Shown piece by piece: positions 7,701-15,573 of a DNA stretch of 28,090 nt. This DNA comes from CAZAYP01 sp964489425 [NCBI: uncultured Verrucomicrobiota bacterium] (GTDB taxonomy: Bacteria > Verrucomicrobiota > Kiritimatiellia > RZYC01), in contig CAZAYP010000070.1 of assembly GCA_964489425.1 (NCBI GenBank), positions 1 to 28,090 of the forward strand, given 5' to 3'. A program made the translations under genes and the position numbers. The notes under the pieces were generated by a model that was given only the letters and a program-made list of their open reading frames with translations, made no database searches and was not told the origin of the DNA. The first letter of the stretch is position 1. The number at the start of each line of letters is the position of its first letter.

Positions 7701-9864
7701 TGGCCAGGTGGATGCCGTTGCCGCGGTTGCCGGCTATGACGTTGCCTTCGCGATACGTGCCCCACTCCGCGTTGGTGCCACCGATCAGGTTTTTTGTGGT
7801 ATCGTACAGCACTTCGCCCACGCCGTAGATCCCGATCGCGTTGCCGAGCACGTTGGAGCCGTTAGCGGTCAAGCCGATGTAGTTGCCCTGGATCCGGTTG
7901 GCTTTGCTCCGGCGCAGCTGCAGGCCGTCGCCGGTGTTGCCGGCGATGATATTGCGCATCTCCGGCCAGCCGCCGCCCACGAGGTTGTTGGTGGCGTCCA
8001 TGAGCAGCACGCCCACGGCGTTGGCCACGGACCCGGTGCCGGCCCCATTGACCCCGACATAGTTGCCCTGGACCGTGTTGTTGTGGCTGTCTTTGAGCTT
8101 GATTCCGGCGAGCGTCGACGCGCCGACCACGTTGCGCCAGGCCGCGTTGGTGCCGCCGATCAGCGCCTCCTGCCACCCGCTGAGCAGAATGCCGTACAGC
8201 CCATTACCCAGCGGCCGCGCGCCGGTGGCGTCCACCCCGATGTAGTTGCCCCGGACCCGGCAACTTTGCGGTCCATAGCCCGACCAGAGCGCGATCGCGG
8301 CCCCGTCCGTGTTCGTGTCGGACGCGGTTCCGCTGCCAATCATCACGTTGCGGTCCGCCGCCGTGTCCCCGCCAATCAGCACATTGGTGGAGCTGGCAAT
8401 GTAGACCCCCCCCTCGCTGTTGGGCAGGACCACGAGGCCGGCCGGGTCCGTGCCGACGCGGTTGCCGGCAAAGACCAGGTTATCGCAGAACAGGGCGCCA
8501 TGGACCCCGTGCCCGTTGGTCTGGCTGCAGATGACATTGTCGCGCACTACCACATCAGCGCATGAATCCAGGTACAGTCCATGGCTGTCGGTCCACGCCC
8601 ACCCGTTGCCCGCCGCCAAGCCGTCCGGCCGCAAGCCGATCCAGTTGTTCTGGATCAGCGCCCGCGCGCTTTCGCTGTAGATCCCGTGGCGGCCGCTGGC
8701 CACGACGTAGTTGCGGGCCGCCGGGTTGGTGCCGCCGATGATTGCCTCGTTCCCCGTGAAATGGACGCGCAGACCGGTTTGGCCGTTGCCGATCGCTACC
8801 AGGCCGGTGGCTGACAGCCCGAAATAATTGCCGAGCACCTGGTTGCCGGCCCCCTGCGACAGCTCCAGCCCGTTGCCGCAACTGCCAGTGAATATATTGC
8901 GCTCAGCGGCGGTCACCCCGCCGATGACGTTGGACGCGCCATACACCGTCATGCCCGCATTGATGTTCGACGCCGCGTGCTCGCCGCCGGCATCCAGGCC
9001 GAACCAGTTGCCCCACACGCGGTGCCCCGGCCCGTAGAGTTGCAACCCCGCGGCATTAGAGTAGCTCAAGTTGCCCTGGAACAGCGCGTTGGTCCCGCGC
9101 ACCACCACGTTGGCGGTCTGGTCCGAGCAGAACCGGTTGCCAAGGATCTGCAAGCCGGCGCCCTTGAACTCGCACACCCGGCCGGCGAACGCCACCACGC
9201 TCCCCGTGAAAACATTATCCGCCCCGGACACGTTGGCACCCACCAGTTCACAGTTGTAAACGCGGGTGCCATCGCCGATGGCGTTCAGGTGGGCGCGCCG
9301 CACGGATTCCACGAGGCTGTTCCCCCCGGCATTCACCGTGTTCTGACCGGCCCAGGTGTTGTCGCTGCGGACCAACCCGTTACCGGCCACGGCCAGGATG
9401 CTGTTGGAAAAATAGCAGCCGGTCACTTCACCCGCGCCCAGGCTCGCGCTGGCCACGGCGAACGCGCAGTTTTCCACGCGCCCGCTACCTGTAATAAAGA
9501 GCCCGCCGCCCTGCCATGCCGCCCCGGACGCATTCGCGCCGGCCTTGAATTCAAGGCCCCCGCGCAGTACCACGTTGGCCGACCCGATCAGGGTGATGAA
9601 CCGGTTGGTCACGGTCACGTCACAATAAATCGTGTGCGGCCCGAGTCCGGGGATGGAAAATGCGATCGCCGCCGTGCCATGGCCCTTGTTGATTTCCTGG
9701 ACCACATAACCCAGGCCGAACTCGCCAGCGTTAGTGTTGTCGCACGATGTGCTGCCCACGGTCCAGGCGGCGCCCGGGGCCGTGCCGGCAAGCCATGCCG
9801 CCACCGCCAGGATCCATGCGCCGGGGATATTCAATCCACGTTGAACGCTGCACTTGATGTTCAT
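4780..9864 (-). CDS. Giant secreted right-handed beta-helix protein (1694 aa)
   Basis: A secreted repeat protein. The signal peptide spans about residues 1-33. Nearly the whole mature chain is built of beta-helix coils of the NosD/PbH1 kind, with about fifteen units pairing GN-x-IG-x-D/T-x-x-G with I/L-GGT-N-A...RN-x-I-x-GN-x-x-x-GI. After the last coil (NSIFSNAVKGIQLG) comes the module often found at the end of such proteins, with RVELFLTETT and ATATDSNGNTSAFS. A single Fn3 domain follows, and the protein ends in LPWLFLLVE. No catalytic residues of a pectinase or lyase were identified, so adhesion, surface coat or polysaccharide binding is more likely. The ribosome binding site GGGAGGTG lies just before the ATG. 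The start is 50 nt downstream of the ABC ATPase gene, so read-through from that operon is possible. Confidence 0.85.
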   Translation of the reverse strand: MNIKCSVQRGLNIPGAWILAVAAWLAGTAPGAAWTVGSTSCDNTNAGEFGLGYVVQEINKGHGTAAIAFSIPGLGPHTIYCDVTVTNRFITLIGSANVVLRGGLEFKAGANASGAAWQGGGLFITGSGRVENCAFAVASASLGAGEVTGCYFSNSILAVAGNGLVRSDNTWAGQNTVNAGGNSLVESVRRAHLNAIGDGTRVYNCELVGANVSGADNVFTGSVVAFAGRVCEFKGAGLQILGNRFCSDQTANVVVRGTNALFQGNLSYSNAAGLQLYGPGHRVWGNWFGLDAGGEHAASNINAGMTVYGASNVIGGVTAAERNIFTGSCGNGLELSQGAGNQVLGNYFGLSATGLVAIGNGQTGLRVHFTGNEAIIGGTNPAARNYVVASGRHGIYSESARALIQNNWIGLRPDGLAAGNGWAWTDSHGLYLDSCADVVVRDNVICSQTNGHGVHGALFCDNLVFAGNRVGTDPAGLVVLPNSEGGVYIASSTNVLIGGDTAADRNVMIGSGTASDTNTDGAAIALWSGYGPQSCRVRGNYIGVDATGARPLGNGLYGILLSGWQEALIGGTNAAWRNVVGASTLAGIKLKDSHNNTVQGNYVGVNGAGTGSVANAVGVLLMDATNNLVGGGWPEMRNIIAGNTGDGLQLRRSKANRIQGNYIGLTANGSNVLGNAIGIYGVGEVLYDTTKNLIGGTNAEWGTYREGNVIAGNRGNGIHLATRAPTNQVQGNIIGADPSARRHGFGNRGHGIYLYGNYNVVGGRQPNIIVGNASNGLHFDTASWSHIYGNFIGVDGINWGGVTNLPNGGHGMALVNAALYNRIGNTRTGTPNVVAGNAGDGIHVGSGCNGNNIRGNWIGVDHGWPRFPINGGAGIRVVESTNNWLGGVAVGEGNAIDGRTGICCERTRTTWVYDNQVGVWGYLETTNLLVGIHVQQGWQDMFGQAGVTNRIGGARLAGVLIENSTNVYFRNALVGCATNAYGQPVTNAGGGIVLTNSTHCEISGNHVAGNAYGIALFNTHSNTLVGNIIGKTTNWYFQPANAGPGVLLVGAEGDVLGGYAVSTYRNVIGGNSSNAVEVWGSVGVTIAGNYIGLDPAGENPVTNAGHGILIDHCAGVIVGGDWNFPNHILANEGDGIRVRGDLGLPPAVIAGNHIGQRTASGIILANGGHGIAIENAAGALIGGTNATYRNTIGWNGGYGILVTGALAQANVLMYNYVGTDFDALAVAPNALGGLAAWNAPANVFGLTNGPNYFSGNFGHGVTLRGAGASNNLVAGNFIGLGQNGNLPLSNAVDGVCVQDAPHNTILANRIDGNVRHGISIVNSGPADLAKYNSVILNTIGFHDQWHAYGNGGSGVWLHDATFNTIGPANSIGGNRENGIEVYDFGAHDNRIVGNLVGQTPTANRMPNTRHGVYLMGGDDNWVGGTNAADANLIAFNGWHGVYVGHGVRNRILGNSIFSNAVKGIQLGTQYVGQAECDGCPNRYQRPPLVTNVMLGSLDISGRIASGSNQLYRVELFLTETTNGPGYGQGKYMLGHTNILTGADGRASFAVSYTSGVAFLAATGWIVTATATDSNGNTSAFSVPFVVGGQAGVPPAAPAGVQARYTEAGQAQVCWAAAAGAETYEIWRNTADSTAGAVSRGYTIDTCFLDALESETATYYYWVSAINAWGPSGISGPGARAQRSTELPWLFLLVE

Positions 9865-9914
9865 ACTACACCTCCCTCACGTTCAGCCATACCACGCCGG
9901 CGGCGCGGCGCCAA

Positions 9915-10727
9915 TCAAATATACAGCCGCTGCAGGGCTTGGCTGCAGGCCTCGTCCAGGCGGTCGCGGCGGTGCCAGGCATCGAAGAACTTCAACAGGT
10001 CGTGCGGCTCCAGGTGACGCTTGCCGAGACCTTCCACCACCCGCGCCACGGTGCCCCGGTGCAGCATCAGCAGGCGGTCTCCGTAATGCGCGGCATGGGA
10101 CATGGAGTGGGTGACCCACAGCGTGGTCAGGTGGTGTTCCGCCACCACGTGCATGATCAGTTGGATCACCTGGTCCGCGCTCTGCGGGTCGAGGGCGGCC
10201 GTGGGCTCGTCCAACAGCAGCAGGTCCGGCCGCGGCCAGATGGCCATGAGCAGGGTCACGGCCTGGCGCTGGCCGCCGGACAACCGCTGGATGGGGGTGT
10301 GCATCCACGCTTCCAGCCCCATGTCCAGCGAGCGCAGCCGCGCGTGGTAATCGGCCAAATGGTGCGCCGAAAGCGCCCGGCCCAGGCCGTGGCGGATGCC
10401 ACGCCGCCCGGCAAACGCCAGGTTCTCCGCCACGGTCAGGGTCGCGGCCGTGCCCTGGCAAGGGTCCTGGAACACGCGGCCGATGTAGCGCGCGCGGCGG
10501 TGCGCGGGCCACGCGGTGACTTCGCGGCCGTTGATCAGCACGCCGCCCTGGTCCGGCCGCAGGTCGCCCGCGATGATCCGCATGAGCGTGGATTTGCCGG
10601 AGCCGTTGCCGCCCGCGACCATCACCAGCTCGCCGGGCGACAGCACCAGGTTGATGCCGCGCAGCACGTGGGTTTCCTGGTCCGGGAACGACTTGGAGAC
10701 GTTGCGTAGTTCCAGCAGGGCCGGCAT
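9915..10727 (-). CDS. ABC transporter ATPase, TrpZ/DUF534-associated type
   Basis: A 270-residue nucleotide-binding subunit of an importer. All motifs are intact: Walker A GGNGSGKST (39-47), Q-loop Gln at about 87, signature LSGGQRQ (149-155), Walker B LLLLDEP (169-175) and switch His at about 207 in WVTHS. It resembles the LivF/TrpZ-like ATPases that work with PF04392 substrate-binding proteins and LivH-like permeases. Both of those are encoded upstream in the same operon. The start codon is separated from the stop of the STAS gene by one base (TGAGATG), implying translational coupling. The substrate cannot be read from sequence; amino acids or related small molecules are usual for the family. 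Confidence 0.9.
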   Translation of the reverse strand: MPALLELRNVSKSFPDQETHVLRGINLVLSPGELVMVAGGNGSGKSTLMRIIAGDLRPDQGGVLINGREVTAWPAHRRARYIGRVFQDPCQGTAATLTVAENLAFAGRRGIRHGLGRALSAHHLADYHARLRSLDMGLEAWMHTPIQRLSGGQRQAVTLLMAIWPRPDLLLLDEPTAALDPQSADQVIQLIMHVVAEHHLTTLWVTHSMSHAAHYGDRLLMLHRGTVARVVEGLGKRHLEPHDLLKFFDAWHRRDRLDEACSQALQRLYI

Positions 10728-10728
10728 C

Positions 10729-11943
10729 TCAGGTCCTCGTCACGCGGGTAATGGGGGTCAACCAGAGGTGGCCGCGGCGCAGGCGCGACTGGGCGCCGGC
10801 GGGCGCGAGCCCCTCGTTCCCCAGCAGGTGCAGCACGGTGAGCAGGCGGCCGGTCTGGAACAGGTCGCGTACGGCGTCGGCGGGCGCCGGGATGACGGCG
10901 GGCAGCAGGCGGTACTTGAACACGGCCGCGGTCAGCCGGCCCACCAGGCCGTCGCCCAGGGGGCGGAGGCTCTCGCGCAGCTCCGGGTCGTCGCCCGCGG
11001 CGATGGCGCCGCTGATGACCACCAGGCGGTCACGGTACACCGGCTCCACGGTCACCGAAATCCAATCGCGGATCCAGGGAAAGTCGAGGATGTTCTGCGC
11101 GTCGCCCTTGAGGGCCGGCGAGCGCAGGAGGTTGGCGCCCAGCAGGCCGGCGCTTTCGGCCAGGAGGGTCACCCAGGCGCGCCGCGCGCCACTGGCGGCC
11201 AGCGCCGCGGCCAGGAAGCCGGACAGCGCGCTGGGCGCGCCGGTTTTATCCGCGGCCAGGCGCGCCTGCATGCCGTGCGGCTCGGTCGCGGTGCAGCGCA
11301 ACCCGTACAGCGCCAGGATGGCGGGCACGTAATCGTAGTCTGCCATGACGTAATCCGGCTGGTAATTCTGGTCGGGCGTGAGGCTGGCGGCGATGCCGGC
11401 CAGGACGATCGATTCGCCAAACCGCGCCCGGCACTCCGCGTAGACCGTGCCCAGGGCGGCCACGCCCACCATGTGGCAGGCGGGCTCCACGCGCACGACG
11501 CGCGCGTCGGATTCGGTGTAGACGCCACTGAAGATCCGCTCCGGATGGCCAAACACCTCGCAGGTGCAACCGGCGTCGGCTTGCTGCCGGAGAATCTCCA
11601 GGCCGGACGGGTCGGGCGCGCCCGCGGCCGGGCCAGGCGCCGGGTCCACGGCCACCAGGTCGTCCAGGTGCAGGCCGGCGAGGATCTCCTGCACCATGGA
11701 GGAGGGCTGGCGCACCGCGAGGCGGCCGGCGCCGGATTTCAGCTTCTTCCCGGCGCTCAGCAGGACCCGGATGCCGACCGAGGTCAGGTAGTCCACGCCG
11801 CGCATGTCCAGGTCCACGTTGCGGCTTCCGGCCTGGATGGCCGCGTTGATTTCATTCTCGAGCTGCCGGGCGGACGCGCCGTCCAGGCGGCCTTCCAGCT
11901 CCAGCAGGACGCCGCCGTCAACGGTCTGGCTGTGAATACGCAC
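10729..11943 (-). CDS. STAS-domain protein with large uncharacterised C-terminal region, in ABC operon
   Basis: A 404-residue protein with a GTG start that overlaps the end of the permease gene by 26 nt. Residues 1-100 form a SpoIIAA/RsbV-like STAS domain (LELEGRLDGASA near the start, then DMRGVDYLTSVGIRVLLSA). Ser55 lies where SpoIIAA has its phosphorylated serine. Residues about 110-404 are not recognised. They contain EPACHMVGVAALG, then a stretch rich in short hydrophobic helices, with no kinase, phosphatase or GGDEF motif. Position between the permease and ATPase genes and tight coupling to both suggest a regulatory or structural subunit of the transporter. This recalls MlaB, the STAS partner of the Mla ABC ATPase, though the transporter family here is different. 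An anti-sigma antagonist role is the alternative. Confidence 0.8.
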   Translation of the reverse strand: MRIHSQTVDGGVLLELEGRLDGASARQLENEINAAIQAGSRNVDLDMRGVDYLTSVGIRVLLSAGKKLKSGAGRLAVRQPSSMVQEILAGLHLDDLVAVDPAPGPAAGAPDPSGLEILRQQADAGCTCEVFGHPERIFSGVYTESDARVVRVEPACHMVGVAALGTVYAECRARFGESIVLAGIAASLTPDQNYQPDYVMADYDYVPAILALYGLRCTATEPHGMQARLAADKTGAPSALSGFLAAALAASGARRAWVTLLAESAGLLGANLLRSPALKGDAQNILDFPWIRDWISVTVEPVYRDRLVVISGAIAAGDDPELRESLRPLGDGLVGRLTAAVFKYRLLPAVIPAPADAVRDLFQTGRLLTVLHLLGNEGLAPAGAQSRLRRGHLWLTPITRVTRT

Positions 11944-12901
11944 GAAAAGTTCCCGGGATGGAGGGGAGGACGGCCAGGGCGCGGCGGCGGCTGCGCCAGC
12001 GGCGCAGGATATCCGGGCCGGCCAGCATGATCAGGACAAACACCGCGGTGAACAGGCGCAGGGCCTGGGGCGGCAGGCCCCACTTGAGCGCCAGGGCCAC
12101 GGCGAGGCGGAACGCGATGGCCCCGGCAAACGCCATGGCAATGCGGCCGGCGAGGCCCGCGGGCCGCGCCAGCGACTCGCCCACGATCAGGCCCGCCAGG
12201 GCCACGGCGATCGCGCCGATGCCCATGGTGATGTCGGCGAACCCCTGGTACTGCGCCATGAGCGCGCCGGCCAGCCCCACCATGGCATTGCCCATGCCCA
12301 GGCCGAGCACCAGCAGCCAGTCGGGATTGGCGCCGCCGGCCGCGGCCATCTGGCGGTTGATGCCCGTCACGCGCAGGGCCACGCCGAGGTCGGTCCGCAA
12401 AAACCAGCCCAGCAACAAGCTGCCGGCCAAAGCCGCAGCCAGGACAATCAGCAGCGTGCTGACCGCCGCCAGCGCCACCGGCGGCCGGCCCAGCGGCAGG
12501 CGTTGCGGCAGGTGCCATGTTTCCGCCAAAAAGTGGCGCAGCGGGTCCGGCAACGTGGCCACGCCGAGCAGCGACAGGTTGCTCTGGCCCATGACCGCCA
12601 GGTTCACCGTGTACAGCGCGATCATCACCAGGATCCCGGCCAGCACGCCGTCCAGGCGGAACAGGGTGTGCAGGCAGCCGGTGACCGCCCCGGCGGCGGC
12701 GCCGGCCACGCCCGCGGCCAGCGTGGCCGCCAGCGGGTGCCATCCGGCCAGGATCAGCGCGGCGGCCGTGGCGGCGCCCAGGGTCAGCGCGCCATCCACG
12801 GTCAGGTCCAGGAACCGCAGCAGGCGGTAGGTAATGAAGACCCCCAGGGCCAGCAGGCCTTGGATCAACCCCATGATCAGCGCGGATACAAGCAGGTTCA
12901 T
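11918..12901 (-). CDS. ABC transporter permease, TrpY/LivH-like
   Basis: A 327-residue inner-membrane permease with about eight to nine hydrophobic segments. The N-terminal segment (SALIMGLIQGLLALGVFITY) is followed by FLDLTVDGALTLGAA, typical of the branched-chain-type permeases that pair with PF04392 substrate-binding proteins. A conserved cytoplasmic region (LRVTGINRQMAAAGGANPDW) fits the ATPase coupling segment. The gene starts 27 nt after the substrate-binding protein gene and overlaps the STAS gene at its end, so all are likely co-transcribed. No clear ribosome binding site is visible. Confidence 0.85.
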   Translation of the reverse strand: MNLLVSALIMGLIQGLLALGVFITYRLLRFLDLTVDGALTLGAATAAALILAGWHPLAATLAAGVAGAAAGAVTGCLHTLFRLDGVLAGILVMIALYTVNLAVMGQSNLSLLGVATLPDPLRHFLAETWHLPQRLPLGRPPVALAAVSTLLIVLAAALAGSLLLGWFLRTDLGVALRVTGINRQMAAAGGANPDWLLVLGLGMGNAMVGLAGALMAQYQGFADITMGIGAIAVALAGLIVGESLARPAGLAGRIAMAFAGAIAFRLAVALALKWGLPPQALRLFTAVFVLIMLAGPDILRRWRSRRRALAVLPSIPGTFRAYSQPDR

Positions 12902-12928
12902 GGCGCGGCCGCCACGGCGGGCGGCGCC

Positions 12929-13960
12929 TCAGGGCTCCGGCGGCAGCTTGAGCCCGTACTTGGCCGCCAGCGCGTGGTTATAAAAGAACTTGGGCGCAAA
13001 CTTGCCGGTGTTCTCAAAAGGGATGTCGCGCGGGCTCCGGCCGTCGAAAATCTCCCGCACCATGCGGGCGGTGGCAGCCATCATGGCCGAATCCGCTTCG
13101 GTCGTCTCGCGGTTGGCGATCATGACGCAGGCATCGCTCTTGATCTGGTCCACGTCGTTGATCACCGCGAACACCGGCAGATCCTGTTCCCGGGCGATCT
13201 TGACCATGGTCGGGAACACGCGGTTGAAGTACCCGTCCCAGTTCACAAAGAACGCCTGCACCTCGCTCTCCGCCAGTTGCTGCGCGACCGGCTGGATGTC
13301 CTCGGGCGTGGAGTACCCCAGCGCCTCCACCTTGATCCCCGCCCCGGTCGCCGCCTTGACCAGCTGATCCTTGAGGAACGTGGACTCCAGGTCGCCCACC
13401 ATGTACAGCGTGCCCAGGCGCCCGGGCTTGGGCTGGCAGCGGGCGATCTTGTCCACCAGGTCGGCCACGGGGTAGACATTGTACGTCCCGGTGGCCTGGG
13501 GCACGTGCTCGCGATCCGACTTGCCCAGCCCAAACGAGAACGGCGTAGCCGTGATCCCGAACACGATCGGCACCGGCGGGTTCATCTTGATGCCCGTGAC
13601 CAGGGTTTGGGAGTGCAGGAGCATGAGCAGGTCGGCCTCGTCGTCCAGCGCCGAGTTGATCAGCATGGGCAGCGCGGCGAGGTCGCCTTGGGCGGAGCGG
13701 AAAAACAACTTGTAATCCACATCCTTTTTCAGGCCTTCGGCGGCCATGGCCTCGATGAAGGTATCGTTGATCGCAAACGCGTTGCCTTCGGTGATGTCAT
13801 CCGCCAGGTCGCCGAAGGTGATCACCTCGATTTTCTTGGGGGCGGCGGGCGGCGGCTGCGGGTCCGCGGCCCACGCCAGCCAGGACGCGGCAATGATCAG
13901 CGCGCCGGCCGTGACCAGGGCGCGGCGGCCGTGGATACGCAGGGACGGGTTGGATTTCAT
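12929..13960 (-). CDS. ABC transporter substrate-binding protein, PF04392/TrpX family
   Basis: A 343-residue exported binding protein with a signal peptide of about 31 residues (cleavage near AWA). The core shows the DUF534/PF04392 pattern: KIEVITFGDLADD at the start of the mature domain, PIVFGITATPFSFGLGKS in the hinge region, IARCQPKPGRLGTLYMVGD, and FVNWDGYFNRVFPTMVKIA. It would capture a small solute in the periplasm and deliver it to the permease encoded next. It has a strong ribosome binding site (AAGGAG) and starts 28 nt after the dnaA stop codon. That makes dnaA the apparent first gene of the operon, which is an unusual partnership. The substrate is unknown. Confidence 0.88.
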   Translation of the reverse strand: MKSNPSLRIHGRRALVTAGALIIAASWLAWAADPQPPPAAPKKIEVITFGDLADDITEGNAFAINDTFIEAMAAEGLKKDVDYKLFFRSAQGDLAALPMLINSALDDEADLLMLLHSQTLVTGIKMNPPVPIVFGITATPFSFGLGKSDREHVPQATGTYNVYPVADLVDKIARCQPKPGRLGTLYMVGDLESTFLKDQLVKAATGAGIKVEALGYSTPEDIQPVAQQLAESEVQAFFVNWDGYFNRVFPTMVKIAREQDLPVFAVINDVDQIKSDACVMIANRETTEADSAMMAATARMVREIFDGRSPRDIPFENTGKFAPKFFYNHALAAKYGLKLPPEP

Positions 13961-13988
13961 GGGGATACTCCTTGTTGCAGGCGGCGGT

Positions 13989-15359
13989 TCACTGGCCCAG
14001 TTTCTTTTCCAGGAGGGCGATGGTGCGCCGGAACTCCGGGTCCTGTTTCATGCGGTCGCCCACGATGCGGCAGGCGTGCAGCACCGTGGCGTGGTTCTTG
14101 CCGAAAGCGTTGCCGATCACCGGCAGCGAGTGCGCGGTGAGCGTCCGGCTCAGGTACATGGCGATCTGCCGCGGCAGGGCCACGGACTCGGGGCGGCGCT
14201 TGCTGGTCATATCGGCCATGCGCAGGTCAAAATGTTCGACCACCGCCTTCTGGATTTTCTCCATGGTCATCACATCCTGCACTTCGTCGTTCAAGGTGTC
14301 GCGCAGCACGTGCTCCACCTCGGCAATGGACAGCTTGTTGCCGCTGAGCGACGCGAACCCGGCGGCGCGGATGAGCGCGCCCTCGAGGCGGCGGATGTTG
14401 GAGCGGATGCGCTCGGCGATGAAGACCACGATCTCGTCCGGCAGGCCGGTATGGAGCTGCTCCTGCTTCTTGCGCAGGATCGCGATGCGCGTCTCCACGT
14501 CCGGAATCTCCAGGTCCACGGTCAGGCCCCATTCGAAGCGCGATACCAGGCGATGCTCCAACCCCTGCACCTCGCTGGCCGGCCGGTCGCAGGTGAGCAC
14601 GATCTGCTTGTGGCTGTCGAAGAGGGTGTTGAAGGTGTGGAAGAATTCCTCCTGCATGCCGGTCTTGCCGGTCAGGAAGTGAATGTCGTCGATCAGCAGC
14701 ACATCCGTGCCGCGGTATTTCTCGCGGAACTTGTGGACGTTCTTGTTCTGCAGCGCCGCGATGTACTCGTTGGTGAACGCCTCGCACCGCAGGTAGGTCA
14801 CGCGCAGCTTGACGCGGCTGAGAATCGACTGGCCAATGGCCTGCATCAGGTGGGTCTTGCCGAGGCCCGATCCGCCGTAGATGAACAGCGGGTTGTAGGC
14901 CTTGGCCGGCGCCTGGGCGACCGCGAACGAAGCCGCATGCGCGAAGTTGTTGGACGGCCCGACCACGAACGTCTCAAACGTGTACTTGGTGTTGAGCGGG
15001 CTGCCGCTCTGGCGGCTGGAGATGGCGGGCGCGGCGGGCGCCAGCGGCGCGGCTTCTGCCGCGGGGTCGGGCTTGGCCGCGCTGCGCACCGCGGCCGCGG
15101 CCGGATCCACCACGAAGCTGATCTTGACGCTCTGGCCGGTCTCGGCCGCCACGGCGTCACGGATCAGCGTGATGTAGTTCTCCTCGAGCCAGCACTGGTA
15201 AAACTCGTTGGCCACGCTCAGCGTCAGCTGGGACTCATTCAACTCGCGGGGGTGGATGACCGCGATCCAACGCTCAAACACGTCCTTGGAAAGCACCCCG
15301 CCCAGGTGTTTGCAGGCCTTGGACCAGACCGACCGGACATTCGGCTCCACGGTATTCAT
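13989..15359 (-). CDS. dnaA: Chromosomal replication initiator protein DnaA
   Basis: A 456-residue replication initiator with all four domains. Domain I covers about 1-80 (VWSKACKHLGGVLSKDVFERWI); a short Ala/Pro-rich domain II linker covers about 85-120. The AAA+ domain has Walker A GGSGLGKTH (162-170), Walker B LLIDDIH (221-227), the box VII arginine near 274 (LVSRFEWGL) and sensor II NIRRLEGAL (321-329). Domain IV carries the signature at 419-431, here FGKNHATVLHACR instead of the usual GRDHTTVLHA, so R, D and T of the DNA-contact loop are replaced by K, N and A. No Shine-Dalgarno site is visible. Two DnaA boxes lie 50-70 nt upstream, suggesting autoregulation or a linked origin. An ABC importer operon follows directly. 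Confidence 0.96.
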   Translation of the reverse strand: MNTVEPNVRSVWSKACKHLGGVLSKDVFERWIAVIHPRELNESQLTLSVANEFYQCWLEENYITLIRDAVAAETGQSVKISFVVDPAAAAVRSAAKPDPAAEAAPLAPAAPAISSRQSGSPLNTKYTFETFVVGPSNNFAHAASFAVAQAPAKAYNPLFIYGGSGLGKTHLMQAIGQSILSRVKLRVTYLRCEAFTNEYIAALQNKNVHKFREKYRGTDVLLIDDIHFLTGKTGMQEEFFHTFNTLFDSHKQIVLTCDRPASEVQGLEHRLVSRFEWGLTVDLEIPDVETRIAILRKKQEQLHTGLPDEIVVFIAERIRSNIRRLEGALIRAAGFASLSGNKLSIAEVEHVLRDTLNDEVQDVMTMEKIQKAVVEHFDLRMADMTSKRRPESVALPRQIAMYLSRTLTAHSLPVIGNAFGKNHATVLHACRIVGDRMKQDPEFRRTIALLEKKLGQ

Positions 15360-15410
15360 CGTTTTTCAAAAATCCATTTTTTGCTTTTTTCAAGACCATC
15401 TTTAAATTAC

Positions 15411-15419
15411 TTATCAACA
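15411..15419 (+). promoter_or_regulatory. DnaA box (TTATCAACA)
   Basis: One mismatch to the consensus TTATCCACA, in an AT-rich tract about 52 nt upstream of the dnaA start codon. Confidence 0.55.
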
Positions 15420-15421
15420 AG

Positions 15422-15430
15422 TTATTAACA
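15422..15430 (+). promoter_or_regulatory. DnaA box-like site (TTATTAACA)
   Basis: Two mismatches to TTATCCACA, in the same orientation and 11 bp after the first box start, so on the same helix face. The tandem arrangement upstream of dnaA supports both sites. Confidence 0.45.
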
Positions 15431-15561
15431 GGAGTTGCCTCCAGTATGCCTGTTGCGGGAGCAACCTAGCCGCAGAATCAGGATGGCAACAAGGAAAAAC
15501 TTGGGCATATGCCGTGATAATGAAGAGGCCACAAGCTGTTGACTGGATGCGACGGGTAATG

Positions 15562-15573
15562 CCCATATATGGG
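15562..15573. promoter_or_regulatory. 12-bp perfect palindrome CCCATATATGGG
   Basis: A perfect palindrome in the dnaA-peptidase intergenic region, about 135 nt before the peptidase start. It is a possible regulator binding site; function unknown. Confidence 0.3.
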
